DNA from: Entamoeba histolytica HM-1:IMSS
Lineage: Eukaryota; Evosea; Mastigamoebida; Endamoebidae
Direction: 5' to 3'
Assembly: GCF_000208925.1 (NCBI RefSeq)
Contig: NW_001915044.1
Location: forward strand, 1-26,118
Length of the DNA stretch: 26,118 bases
Shown: piece by piece, positions 8,377-17,273 of the stretch
How the letters are laid out: each line of letters opens with the position of its first letter
Numbering within the stretch: position 1 is the stretch's first letter
Notes under the pieces: model-generated
Seen by the model: the letters and a program-made list of their open reading frames with translations, nothing else
Told to the model about the DNA's origin: nothing
Databases searched by the model: none
Program-made: the position numbers and the translations under genes

Positions 8377-9505
8377 ATGGATATAGTTATTGCACATTGC
8401 AAAGGAACGATTGTTCGAAGAACATATGACTTCCATAAAATGTTGAAAAGGAAATTTGTTGTGAACGAGATATTTGAAACTGAACTCAACTTTGTTACTC
8501 AACTCAATATGGTTATTGTATTGTTTAAGAAACCATTGGAAGATGCTAAAGGAAAAATCCTTCCTAAACTTTTAATACGAACATTATTCCATAATATAGA
8601 TCAAGTTATGACTGCAGCATGTATGAATGCCAATATTTTTCAAAAATGTATTGTAGATTGGAAATATGATTCATGTTTTGGAAAAAGTATTCTTTCAACT
8701 GTTTGTTTAAATTATATCGTAGTAATATCAAAAAAGTCAAGTTAATTAAGTTATAGTTAAGTAATATGCTACCATTAGTTGAATATACACTTCGTTCTGA
8801 TATGCAAAAGAAAGAGTTACAAAATGCTTATAAAAACAAAGTTTTTAAAGGATTTGTTCAACTAAGTTGTAGTGAAGAAACAACAAAGAAATTATCATTA
8901 GAAGATTTGTTGATAACGTTTGAAGTTATTTTTCAATTATTCATAATAAAAAATAAAAAAGTATTAACTGTTATAGCCCAATTCAAAGATTAATGAGATA
9001 TCATACCTTATTAACTGAATTACTCAAATATACACCATTAAAACATCCTGACTATAAATATATTGTAAAAGCAGATCAAAAATTTCATGATTTAGTTATT
9101 GCAACAAATACACGAGCTAAACAACATGACTTATTATTAACATGTGCATCAGTGATTTATGGAATGCCAGAATTAGTTCAACCATGGAGATATTGTATTT
9201 ATTATGAAGAATGTTATGTAAATGGATTAAAAACAAAATCAATGTGTTTTTTATTTAATGATGTTATTGTTTGGATGGATAATGTTGTTCCATTGGTTAT
9301 TGAACAACAAGCAAGTTATTTTTTAAAGTATGAAGAAACAAATCAAATATATTTAACAGAGATTACAAATCATTTTAAATCAGTTAGAATACCAAATTGT
9401 TATGAAATTATACTTAAAGATAAACATTATAGTTTTGTATTTCTTAAACATGAGCATTTAAATACATGGGTTAATGTATTACATACTTGTTTAAATCCTA
9501 AATGA
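8377..9505 (+). CDS. Rho-family guanine nucleotide exchange factor (DH-PH), three exons
   Basis: Coding exons are 8377-8700, 8757-8917 and 8977-9505, giving 337 residues. As unspliced DNA it appears as three broken frames. Removing two introns joins them exactly: FGKSILST joins LSNMLPLVEY in phase 0, and SLEDLLIT joins PIQRLMRYHTLLTELLKYT across a split ACC codon. The joined product is a Dbl-homology domain (about residues 25-205) with CR1 (VVNEIFETELNFVTQLN) and the diagnostic CR3 helix PIQRLMRYHTLLTELLKYT at about 163-181. A PH domain follows (about 235-335) with the conserved Trp near its C-terminal helix (NTWVNVLHTC). DH-PH proteins load GTP on Rho/Rac GTPases and steer actin remodelling, motility and phagocytosis; Entamoeba has many. 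The PH domain suggests membrane recruitment. This one is short and has no other domain. Family assignment is secure; the substrate GTPase is unknown. Confidence 0.9.
8701..8756 (+). other. Intron 1 of the RhoGEF gene (56 nt)
   Basis: Begins GTTTGT and ends TTATAG, the usual Entamoeba splice signals. Removal restores the DH-domain frame in phase 0. Without splicing the frame runs into a stop at 8743-8745. Confidence 0.85.
8918..8976 (+). other. Intron 2 of the RhoGEF gene (59 nt)
   Basis: Begins GTTTGA, one base off the common GTTTGT, and ends TATAG. Removal joins ATA-AC to C-CCA and creates the conserved LLITPIQR junction of the DH domain, so both splice sites are well fixed by the protein. 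Confidence 0.85.
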
Positions 9506-9613
9506 ATTGTTATAATTTTCTTTTATTTTTCTTAGTTCTTAATTTATTTTTAGAGTAGATAAGACAATCCTTAATAACCCAATTTTGAAGAATCTTATTA
9601 TTTCATTTAAACA

Positions 9614-9859
9614 ATGCAATCAAAAGAAGAAAAACTTGAAGAATTAAAACAAAGATTTTCAACTATTGCATTACAATGTGAAAAAAAGATAAAACTAATT
9701 TCAGAGTCTAATGAAAAAAATAATAAAGAAGAAGAAAATAAAAAGCGTATTTGTTTTTCTTGTGCTTTATGGTTTTTAAAATCATTAGTGATTATGTTCT
9801 TTTTAGTTTTTATTCTTGTTGTAGGATTATTATTATTGTTATCAACACAGAATGATTGA
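9614..9859 (+). CDS. Small tail-anchored membrane protein, function unknown
   Basis: An 81-residue protein with a charged, helical N-terminal half (about 1-47, rich in Lys/Glu, probably coiled coil). One hydrophobic segment (about 52-77, ALWFLKSLVIMFFLVFILVV onward) follows, and only a few residues remain after it. That architecture is typical of tail-anchored proteins inserted post-translationally, with the N-terminus in the cytosol; SNARE-like proteins look like this, but the coil is too short and no SNARE zero-layer residue could be placed. The start is the first ATG after the RhoGEF gene, about 108 bases downstream of it on the same strand. It faces the 3' end of the ABCA gene. No family was recognised. 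The clear amphipathic-plus-membrane design makes a real gene likely despite its size. Confidence 0.6.
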   Translation: MQSKEEKLEELKQRFSTIALQCEKKIKLISESNEKNNKEEENKKRICFSCALWFLKSLVIMFFLVFILVVGLLLLLSTQND

Positions 9860-9975
9860 AATAGTAAATTAAATATTATTTTTATTTTATTTTTGTTTAT
9901 CAAAAGAAAGAAAGATATAAAAAAAAAGTATTATTTAATCAGAAGAATTAATTAACAATGAACTATTTGTTTGAT

Positions 9976-12729
9976 TTATTTATTTTCATTGACTTCCATT
10001 TCAATCTCTGGATTGATAGGTTTTTCTTTATTTTCAACTAAAGGAATTGATGATGATGAGGATTGTTCATTAGGAATTGGAGAAACAATAATTCCTTCTT
10101 TCTTGATATTAGAAAAGGAATCTTTGGAGTGTTGGTCAGTATGAGATTCAGTAGTAATATTAGTAGTAGCAGTTTGTAAAGGAGTAATGGTTAAATCTGA
10201 TGGTTTATCTGTTTCAGTCATTTCAATTTCATCAATAATTTCAATATGATCTTCATTATTATCATCTCGTTGATATGTTCCTTTAATAAATTTATCCAAT
10301 GAAAGTGTTTTATTAGTATCTTTATAATCCATGCCAGTACATGATAAGAAAACTTCTTCAAGACTAGAAGGAGAAACTCCCCAATTTACAACATTAATTT
10401 CTTTAGATTCTAACTTTGTTAGTAATGTTAATAATTCTTTAGATTGAGTATATCCTATTCCAATTTTCAATTTACCAGATACTTTCTGAATGACTTTAGC
10501 TTCAGGAATAAGTTCAATAATAGTTTTTTCGACTTTATTAACCTCTTCTATATCAGCATTTAAAGTAAGAACATATCCAGTTCCAAACTTTGACTTTAAA
10601 TGAGTAGAACTACCAATACATTGTATTTTACCACGTGACATAATTGCAATTTTATCACTTAGAATTTCTGCTTCGTCCATATAATGTGTTGTTAATAACA
10701 CAGTTTTACCAACTTTAATCTTTTCAATTACCTTCCATACCTCTCTTCTAGAAACAGGATCCATTCCTGTTGTTGGTTCATCTAATATAACACATTTAGG
10801 TTTAGCTATACATGCAATAGCAACACTTAATCTTCTTTTCATACCACCAGAATAATTTCCAACTTGCTTATCTCCTGCTTTAGTTAATGAAACAAGATCA
10901 AGTAAGTTTTCTACTTCTTGTTCTAAGGTATATCTTTTTAAACCTTTTAAACTACCATAAAATCTAAGATGTTCTCTTCCTGTTAATACAGGGAAAATAA
11001 CGTCATGTTGTGGACATAATCCAATTTGTGACCTAACATAACTAAGGTCTGATGCAAGATCTACTCCTCCCATAAATATTCTTCCATGTGATGGAATATG
11101 TTGTCCAGTAATAATTTTAATTAGTGTTGATTTTCCTGCACCATTATGTCCAAGTAATGTAAAAACAGTTCCAGCGTCAACAGATAAAGTAACTCCTCTT
11201 ACTGCATGAATATCATTTTTAGATTTATAAGGCCAATTAGTATAAAACGTTTTTCTAACATTATATAGTCTCATTGGTTTTTTATTTGATTCATCAAGTG
11301 TCATTTTCTTTTCAGCATCTACATCTTCATCCATTTCATCTTCTTCATCTTCTTTTATAACTTTCTTAGCAAGTTGTTTTAATGTCTTATATCCAAAAAC
11401 TTCAAATAACCATCCATTCTCAGACTCACTACTAATTAATATTAATGTTCCAACAATAATCCAAAAAATACCAATACAAAACATTAATAACATAGAATAA
11501 AATGGTCCAAAAACATTTGAGTTAGGAACTTTCTCCAACATATCTGACCAAGTTAATCCATAATCATATCTTTTTGTAAAAGCAGACATAGAAGTACCAA
11601 AGAATAAAGGAGGAAATAATCCAAGAATAACAATATAAATATATGCTAAGTTATTGAAAATAGCGTCAACAAACATTGATGTTTCTGCTAATAATTGAAA
11701 AATTAATCCAACAATAAAAAATCCTATTGATGAAGTTATTGCAATACGTGTTTTACTCATTAATGTAGCTAAAAAATATGCAAAACATGTTAATGAGAAT
11801 GTAAAAGTCCACATAACAATAAATAAACAAAATAAATTTGCTTTTGTCATTAATCTAAAACCACAAGCTGCTCCTATTCCAATAACAAACCAACAAAGAA
11901 AGAATGAAATAATCATATTTTGAATAAAATGTGCTATCCAATAAGCACTATCATACATTCCCACCATTTTCATATAAAGACGATGTTCATTTTCTTTTTC
12001 TCCAACAATGAGATTAAGAAAAATAATAAAATTAATTAAATAAATAACAAAAAGATAAGGTCCACTAATATCTCCTAATAATTGCTTTTGTAATGTTTCA
12101 TCTTTATTATTTGGAAATCGTTGATATTTAAAATTAATTGTAACTGATTTTTTATTCATTTTACTTATTAAAAATTCTTGTGTTTCCCAACTAATTTGCA
12201 TGTAACTTTTTGTTTGAATAGTTTGTGTCATATGTGGATTTACTAATACTGAATATTGTAATATTGTTGGTGTTGAATCAAAAACACTTGAAGTGGATGG
12301 ATGAAGAATAAGAGTTGCAACATAATGAAGGTCTTCATCATATAAAAAGTCTTCAATTGTTCTGTCATTCATATTTGTTGAGTTAATAACAATAATATTT
12401 TTCATTGGATAATGTTGTTTAAATGTTTCATATAATTCTAAAACATCATTATTCGTAACTATTTTATTATTTGGATTATTGTTAAAGATATACAAATCAA
12501 TACAATCATCTCCAAGAAATTCAGGACATTCAGGTAATGTTTGATCTCTAATATCTTCTGTTAATGTAAAAGAAGGTTGTTCAATTAATGTCTTATCAAA
12601 AATTAATAATAATAATAATACACATAATCCAAGGACAAATTGTGATATTACTTTTCCTGGTGATCTCCATTGAATTAATGCATTTCTTTTGATCAATACC
12701 CAAAGTTGTGAAAGGTAACTAGAAGTCAT
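9976..12729 (-). CDS. ABC transporter, subfamily A (half-size)
   Basis: A 917-residue protein with one membrane domain followed by one nucleotide-binding domain. A first membrane helix lies at about 27-45, then a large extracytoplasmic loop (about 46-222) with Asn-x-Thr sites, then roughly six helices at 223-434. The nucleotide-binding domain covers about 485-720: Walker A GHNGAGKST (527-535), Q-loop in GLCPQHDV (570-577), signature NYSGGMKRR (625-633), Walker B CVILDE (646-651), D-loop GMDP and H-loop His682. The pattern is the ABCA lipid-transporter type, and all catalytic residues are present. A Glu/Asp-rich linker (about 459-472) precedes the NBD. The C-terminal 100 residues are Ser/Thr/Glu-rich and probably disordered. 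Animal ABCA proteins are usually full-size; half-size forms that must dimerise are known in protists and plants. Predicted role: lipid movement across a cell membrane. Confidence 0.92.
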   Translation of the reverse strand: MTSSYLSQLWVLIKRNALIQWRSPGKVISQFVLGLCVLLLLLIFDKTLIEQPSFTLTEDIRDQTLPECPEFLGDDCIDLYIFNNNPNNKIVTNNDVLELYETFKQHYPMKNIIVINSTNMNDRTIEDFLYDEDLHYVATLILHPSTSSVFDSTPTILQYSVLVNPHMTQTIQTKSYMQISWETQEFLISKMNKKSVTINFKYQRFPNNKDETLQKQLLGDISGPYLFVIYLINFIIFLNLIVGEKENEHRLYMKMVGMYDSAYWIAHFIQNMIISFFLCWFVIGIGAACGFRLMTKANLFCLFIVMWTFTFSLTCFAYFLATLMSKTRIAITSSIGFFIVGLIFQLLAETSMFVDAIFNNLAYIYIVILGLFPPLFFGTSMSAFTKRYDYGLTWSDMLEKVPNSNVFGPFYSMLLMFCIGIFWIIVGTLILISSESENGWLFEVFGYKTLKQLAKKVIKEDEEDEMDEDVDAEKKMTLDESNKKPMRLYNVRKTFYTNWPYKSKNDIHAVRGVTLSVDAGTVFTLLGHNGAGKSTLIKIITGQHIPSHGRIFMGGVDLASDLSYVRSQIGLCPQHDVIFPVLTGREHLRFYGSLKGLKRYTLEQEVENLLDLVSLTKAGDKQVGNYSGGMKRRLSVAIACIAKPKCVILDEPTTGMDPVSRREVWKVIEKIKVGKTVLLTTHYMDEAEILSDKIAIMSRGKIQCIGSSTHLKSKFGTGYVLTLNADIEEVNKVEKTIIELIPEAKVIQKVSGKLKIGIGYTQSKELLTLLTKLESKEINVVNWGVSPSSLEEVFLSCTGMDYKDTNKTLSLDKFIKGTYQRDDNNEDHIEIIDEIEMTETDKPSDLTITPLQTATTNITTESHTDQHSKDSFSNIKKEGIIVSPIPNEQSSSSSIPLVENKEKPINPEIEMEVNENK

Positions 12730-12904
12730 GCAGAGTTGATTTGATTAACATTAGTTAATTCTGAAGGGTTTTTTATTAAAATCATCTTCAATGCTTTTCT
12801 TAATAACAAAATTTGAATTCTTGTTTTGTAATTTGTAATAAATAAATACAAAATCTTAAAAGAAAGACAAAAACTAAAAAAACAAAAAGAAAGAAAAAGA
12901 GAAG

Positions 12905-13441
12905 ATGGAGACAAATAAAAATAAATATATTTCAACGATGAGATATATTAATCATTTACCTAGAGTTCCTGTTGAATGTAAACATTTAAGAGTCAGTGTT
13001 CGAATGGATGATTTGAGTGTATTTGAACCAATTGAAATGGAAGAAGTCATGAAATTGAATTTAAGTGAATCTATATCATATGGTGTAAATGTTGATATGT
13101 CATTGCCTGAAGTTAATTATGTACCTTTAATTGAAGAACATGATATAATTCCAATGGATGACATATTATTTGGAATTGAAAAGAAGTTTGTAAAAAAAAA
13201 TTAATATAAGAATAAAACAATAGTTATAAATTAATCGTTTAGAACAATACAACAAATTCCATTAACATCATCTTTTGATGATAAATTGTTTGTTTTTTTT
13301 AGTATAATTTAAATAGGATATAATATTGATTTATTTTATAGAACAGCAAAAGAACAACTTGACATTATTCACCAATCAATGAAACCAACAACTCATTCAT
13401 CAGTAATACAAGAAGAATTTTTAGTGCCAACGAAAATGTGA
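12905..13441 (+). CDS. Three-exon gene, function unknown (possible PAF1-like N-terminus)
   Basis: Coding exons are 12905-13185, 13243-13287 and 13342-13441, giving 141 residues. Unspliced, the first frame stops at 13202-13204. Using GTTTGT...TTTAG and GTTTGT...TATAG introns, the frame continues as IEKK-TIQQIPLTSSFDDKL-TAKEQLDIIHQSM and ends TKM at 13441. Both junctions split codons and still keep the frame, which is unlikely by chance. The start could instead be the Met at 12938-12940 (MRYINHLPRVPVECKHL). The early motif LPRVPVECKHL followed by an acidic segment and GVNVDMSLPEV recalls the PAF1 pattern (LPxxPxDPKxL ... LGIxIDLxxP), but the protein is far shorter than PAF1 and the match is weak. 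It lies divergent from the ABCA gene, with about 175 bases between the starts, so they may share a promoter region. An A/G-rich tract directly precedes the ATG. Confidence 0.65.
13186..13242 (+). other. Intron 1 (57 nt) of the 12905-13441 gene
   Basis: Begins GTTTGT and ends TTTAG. A nearer TAG at 13221-13223 would give only a 38 nt intron, shorter than the others here. Using 13242 gives a size matching the RhoGEF introns and an open downstream frame. Confidence 0.65.
13288..13341 (+). other. Intron 2 (54 nt) of the 12905-13441 gene
   Basis: Begins GTTTGT, has an internal T run, and ends TTTTATAG. Removal joins a split TT-A codon and opens a frame through to the TGA at 13439-13441. An earlier TAG close to the donor would leave an impossibly short intron. 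Confidence 0.7.
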
Positions 13442-13484
13442 ATTGATTGATTTTTAATAACTAGCAAAGTAATAAAAATTAGAA

Positions 13485-16400
13485 TTAAGCAATTGAACAT
13501 TGATCTTCAACATTATTTGGAATATGTTTTAGTTGAGTGCTTTTATTATTTTGAAATTGTTGAAGAAAATCATGTTTATTTTTGACAATTTTCATATCCT
13601 CAAAGGCAGTAGGATCAACAACACATCCATTTGGAATATTTGGAGGTTGAAGAAGAATAGATGATTTAAATGCATATTTACCAATTAGTTTTATTGAATC
13701 ATTTATTGTAACAGTGTCAATTTTTCTATTATTTCTAAAACAATTATCATCAATAACAATTACCCCATTTGGTACTTCTATATTTGATTGATTTGGTGGG
13801 ATATCATGGGATGTAAATATTACATGAGGTGTGTTTATTCCAATAGAATTTAAGATAAGTGATTGTTTATAACTAATATCAAAAGGATATTCTTTAATTC
13901 TTTTATTTCCTATATAAATTTGTTTCAATGATGTACAACCGTCAATACATGCCACATGAAGTGTTTTCAATGATGAAGATAAGGTTAATGAAGTTAATGA
14001 TTTACAATGTAAGAAACAACCACCTTCCATTCTACTAACTGAGTTTGGAATACAAATAGATTGTAATGAAGTACAAGATGAAAAACAACCTTTACCAATA
14101 TCTAAAAGTCCATTTTCAATAATAATATTTTGAAGTGAAAAACATCGTTTAAATACAACATACCCAAGATGTTTTAATGAAGAAGGAAGAGTAATACTAG
14201 TTAAATTTTCACATTTAAAGAAACAAAAAGAATCAATACGAGAAACTGTAGTTGGTAAATGAAATGATTCTAAAGTAAAACATTTATAAAATGCACTAAA
14301 TGAAAGATGAGATAATTCACAGTTTTGTTCAAATTTAATATGTTTAAGACTTGTACATCTATTAAAACATGCTTTACCAATAAATTGAACATATTTTGGT
14401 ATTTTAATTGATTGTAATGAACGACATGAATAAAAAGAATAATTACCAATTCTTGTTAATGATGTTGGAAGAATAACTTTAGTTAATAAATAATTTGACA
14501 TACATACATTATCTTTTAGTTTAATAACTTGTGGTGGAAAAATAATTTCTTTTAAACTATAACAATTTGCAAATGATGCTCTTCCAATTTTTGATACTGA
14601 TGATGGAATATCAATATAAGTTAAAGAAACACAATCAAAAAATTGATTAGAACATATTCTTGTTATTGTTGTTGGAATTATACATCTTTCTAATTGATAA
14701 TTATAAACATCATTACAACATGATGAAGCAAAATAAGGAATATGACTTGAATATATTTTATTTAATAATAAAAAGTCATTTCTTGAATAACATAAATTAT
14801 TACAATGTAATCCACATCTTTTTAAAATATAAGAACATATTAATGAAACAGTAAATGGATAATCTTTTCTATTTCCAAAATCAATATGTGTTAAATTATA
14901 ACATCCTTCAAATGAAAATGATCCTATTTTACTTATTTTTGATGGTATTTTAATTTCTTTTAATTGACTAGACCCTGAAAATGCTTCTTTTCCAATTTTA
15001 GTAATAGAAGATGGAAGTTCAAGTGATGTTAATTGAAAACATTCTCCAAAACAAAGATCTCCAATTTCAATAACATTAGAAGGAATAATAAAATGATTTT
15101 CATTACTTCCTCTAAATAATTCATTATTTAATTTAAGTGGAACATCAATTGGAATATTTTCATCTTCATCAATATCATTTTGAGTTAAAACAATATTATT
15201 ACAATGTATTCCTAAAGACTTAAATAAAAGATATTCATTATATGAAATAGGAAATTTATAATTTCCATTTGAATCTAAAGGAATTTGAAGTGATTGAAGA
15301 GAAGAACAATTAACAAAACATTCTAATCCAATAATTTCAACACTTGATGGTATTGTTAATCCAGTCATTGAAGAACAATTTATAAAACATGTTTCTCCAA
15401 TTTTAGTTACACCATTAGGAATATTTAATTCTATTAAATTAATACAATTTTCAAAACATGAATCACACATTGTGTGAACACTTGTTGGTATTTGAATATG
15501 TTGAAGTGATGAACAATCTTTAAATACTTCTGAATGAACATATTCAAATGAACACATTGGAATATCAATTATTTTTAAATTAATACATCCCTCAAATGCA
15601 GAATCACATAAAGCAGTTAATGAAGTTGGAATATAAACTGATGTTAATGATGTACAATTTTCAAAACATGAATTATCACAATGAATAATACTAGGTGGAA
15701 TTGCAATTGATTCAATAAATTTATTATCTTTAAATGCTTCTTTAGCAATAATACTACAATTAAAATCAATGATAGCATCTTTTTCTGTTTGTTGATTTTC
15801 ATCAATATAATTAATATTATAAAATCCTACTTTCTTATTATATATTTGACAAACTCGTTTTATCATTTCACTTTCATGTTGTGTAAATTCATAAATAAAA
15901 TCACCATTTTTATCTTGAGTTGCATCAAAAAATTCAATTCTATTACAATTAGTTAAAACTCCTGCTTCCATTAAACAAACTGATGGGGGAATAATAAATT
16001 CTCTTAATGAATGACAATTTTTAAAACAATTTCTACCAATTTCAGCTAAATCAGCTGATAATCTAATAGATGATAATGTTGAACATTTTGAAAAAGCTTC
16101 TTCATCAATTTTATAAACAGAATCTGGAAGAAGAATTTTATCTAATAAAATACAACAATTAAATGCATTTTGTCCAATACAATGTAATGATGATGGAAAT
16201 TTTATTGAATGAAGTGAAACACAAAATTTAAAACAACTACATCCAATATATTTTAATGTTGTTGATAATGTTATTGACTGTAAATGTTGACAATTAAAAA
16301 AACTAGCATCCATAGATTGAACAGAATCTGGAATAACCATTGTAGTTAAATTAATACAACTAGAAAAACACATAAATGGTAAATTAACAAGATTTGAAGA

Positions 16401-16886
16401 TAATTGTACTGAAGATAATTTTGTACAATGAGCAAAACAATTATTTCCTAATGAAGTTACAGAATTTGGAATAACTATTTCTTTAATATCACTTTCTTCA
16501 AAACAATGTTCACCAATTTTATTTATTCCATAAGGTATAATATTACCATATTTTATTCTATCATTTTGTGTATATGTTATTTTAAAACATTTTATTTTTT
16601 CTTTTTGAAATTCTAAGAATTGAGAATATGTTACTTCATAACAAATAGCCTCTAATTTAACTGAAGGAAGTTTTTTATCAAATGGAAAATATAAATAATG
16701 TGTTTCAATATTTGGAAATAATGTTGTAGAAAGTATTGGAATTGGATTATAATGAAACATTTCAAGAATATTTTTATTTTTTTTACATGTACAAATAATA
16801 TTAATAAAATCACTTTCATACTCAAAATACTTTGCAATTACCATGATATGATAACAATCTAACTGTTTAAAACAAAGTGATTTCAT
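13485..16886 (-). CDS. BspA-like leucine-rich-repeat protein with C-terminal CaaX box
   Basis: A 1133-residue intact member of the Entamoeba BspA-like family (LRR_5, PF13306). Residues 1-100 carry the family's N-terminal block (YHIMVIAKYFEYESDFINI, FHYNPIPI, FPNIET). From about 110 to 1090 there are dozens of about 23-residue repeats built on CFxxCxxLxxIxIPxSVxxIG. Several non-LRR linkers occur, recognisable by recurring 'LKSLGIHCNN-I-LTQND' type segments. There is no signal peptide. The last four residues, CSIA, after NNVEDQ, form a CaaX prenylation box; Ala at the last position favours farnesylation. This offers a way to membrane attachment without a secretory signal. BspA-type repeats in bacteria and trichomonads bind host matrix proteins, and Entamoeba members have been found at the plasma membrane. 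It is the intact counterpart of the pseudogene at 1311-3070. Confidence 0.93.
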   Translation of the reverse strand: MKSLCFKQLDCYHIMVIAKYFEYESDFINIICTCKKNKNILEMFHYNPIPILSTTLFPNIETHYLYFPFDKKLPSVKLEAICYEVTYSQFLEFQKEKIKCFKITYTQNDRIKYGNIIPYGINKIGEHCFEESDIKEIVIPNSVTSLGNNCFAHCTKLSSVQLSSNLVNLPFMCFSSCINLTTMVIPDSVQSMDASFFNCQHLQSITLSTTLKYIGCSCFKFCVSLHSIKFPSSLHCIGQNAFNCCILLDKILLPDSVYKIDEEAFSKCSTLSSIRLSADLAEIGRNCFKNCHSLREFIIPPSVCLMEAGVLTNCNRIEFFDATQDKNGDFIYEFTQHESEMIKRVCQIYNKKVGFYNINYIDENQQTEKDAIIDFNCSIIAKEAFKDNKFIESIAIPPSIIHCDNSCFENCTSLTSVYIPTSLTALCDSAFEGCINLKIIDIPMCSFEYVHSEVFKDCSSLQHIQIPTSVHTMCDSCFENCINLIELNIPNGVTKIGETCFINCSSMTGLTIPSSVEIIGLECFVNCSSLQSLQIPLDSNGNYKFPISYNEYLLFKSLGIHCNNIVLTQNDIDEDENIPIDVPLKLNNELFRGSNENHFIIPSNVIEIGDLCFGECFQLTSLELPSSITKIGKEAFSGSSQLKEIKIPSKISKIGSFSFEGCYNLTHIDFGNRKDYPFTVSLICSYILKRCGLHCNNLCYSRNDFLLLNKIYSSHIPYFASSCCNDVYNYQLERCIIPTTITRICSNQFFDCVSLTYIDIPSSVSKIGRASFANCYSLKEIIFPPQVIKLKDNVCMSNYLLTKVILPTSLTRIGNYSFYSCRSLQSIKIPKYVQFIGKACFNRCTSLKHIKFEQNCELSHLSFSAFYKCFTLESFHLPTTVSRIDSFCFFKCENLTSITLPSSLKHLGYVVFKRCFSLQNIIIENGLLDIGKGCFSSCTSLQSICIPNSVSRMEGGCFLHCKSLTSLTLSSSLKTLHVACIDGCTSLKQIYIGNKRIKEYPFDISYKQSLILNSIGINTPHVIFTSHDIPPNQSNIEVPNGVIVIDDNCFRNNRKIDTVTINDSIKLIGKYAFKSSILLQPPNIPNGCVVDPTAFEDMKIVKNKHDFLQQFQNNKSTQLKHIPNNVEDQCSIA

Positions 16887-17273
16887 CTGTTAAAATTAAT
16901 CTCTCTTTTTCTTTTTTAATTTTTCTTTTTCTTTTTTTTTTTTTTGGTTAAACGGAGTTACTCAATCTTTTCCATTAAAATCTTTGTCTTTTTTTTTCTT
17001 TTTTTGTTTTAGTTACTTAATTAACTAACCTTTCATGATTTGAATATACTTTATTATTATAATAATAACAACGCTTATTTTTCTTTTTAGAATCTCTATT
17101 GTTCATTTCTTGTCTTTTCGTTTTTGTCTTTCTTTTTTGATATTTTTGATAAGAAAAATATTTCTATCTTTTGTCTTTACTATCTTTTGAAATAAAGAAC
17201 AGAATCAATTAAATTTATTTAATGAACATATTAATGAGAATAACATATTGATAAACAATAAAAATCTATCACG
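16887..17273. other. T-rich intergenic region
   Basis: 387 bases between two minus-strand genes. On the minus strand the first 130 bases upstream of the BspA-like gene are almost pure purine (T/C runs on the plus strand, including a run of 13 T at about 16933-16945). The remainder is A+T rich and would hold the 3' end of the MYRF-like gene. AATGAACA at 17221-17228 matches the GAAC element in 7 of 8 positions, but no plus-strand gene follows it. No gene was seen. Confidence 0.5.

Noticed and set aside
12726..12935. Minus-strand 69-codon frame overlapping the starts of the ABCA and 12905 genes
   Set aside because: It is the reverse of the purine-rich leader of the 12905 gene, giving Ser/Phe/Leu-rich sequence. 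It was considered as an N-terminal extension of the ABCA protein, but the frame and composition do not support it.
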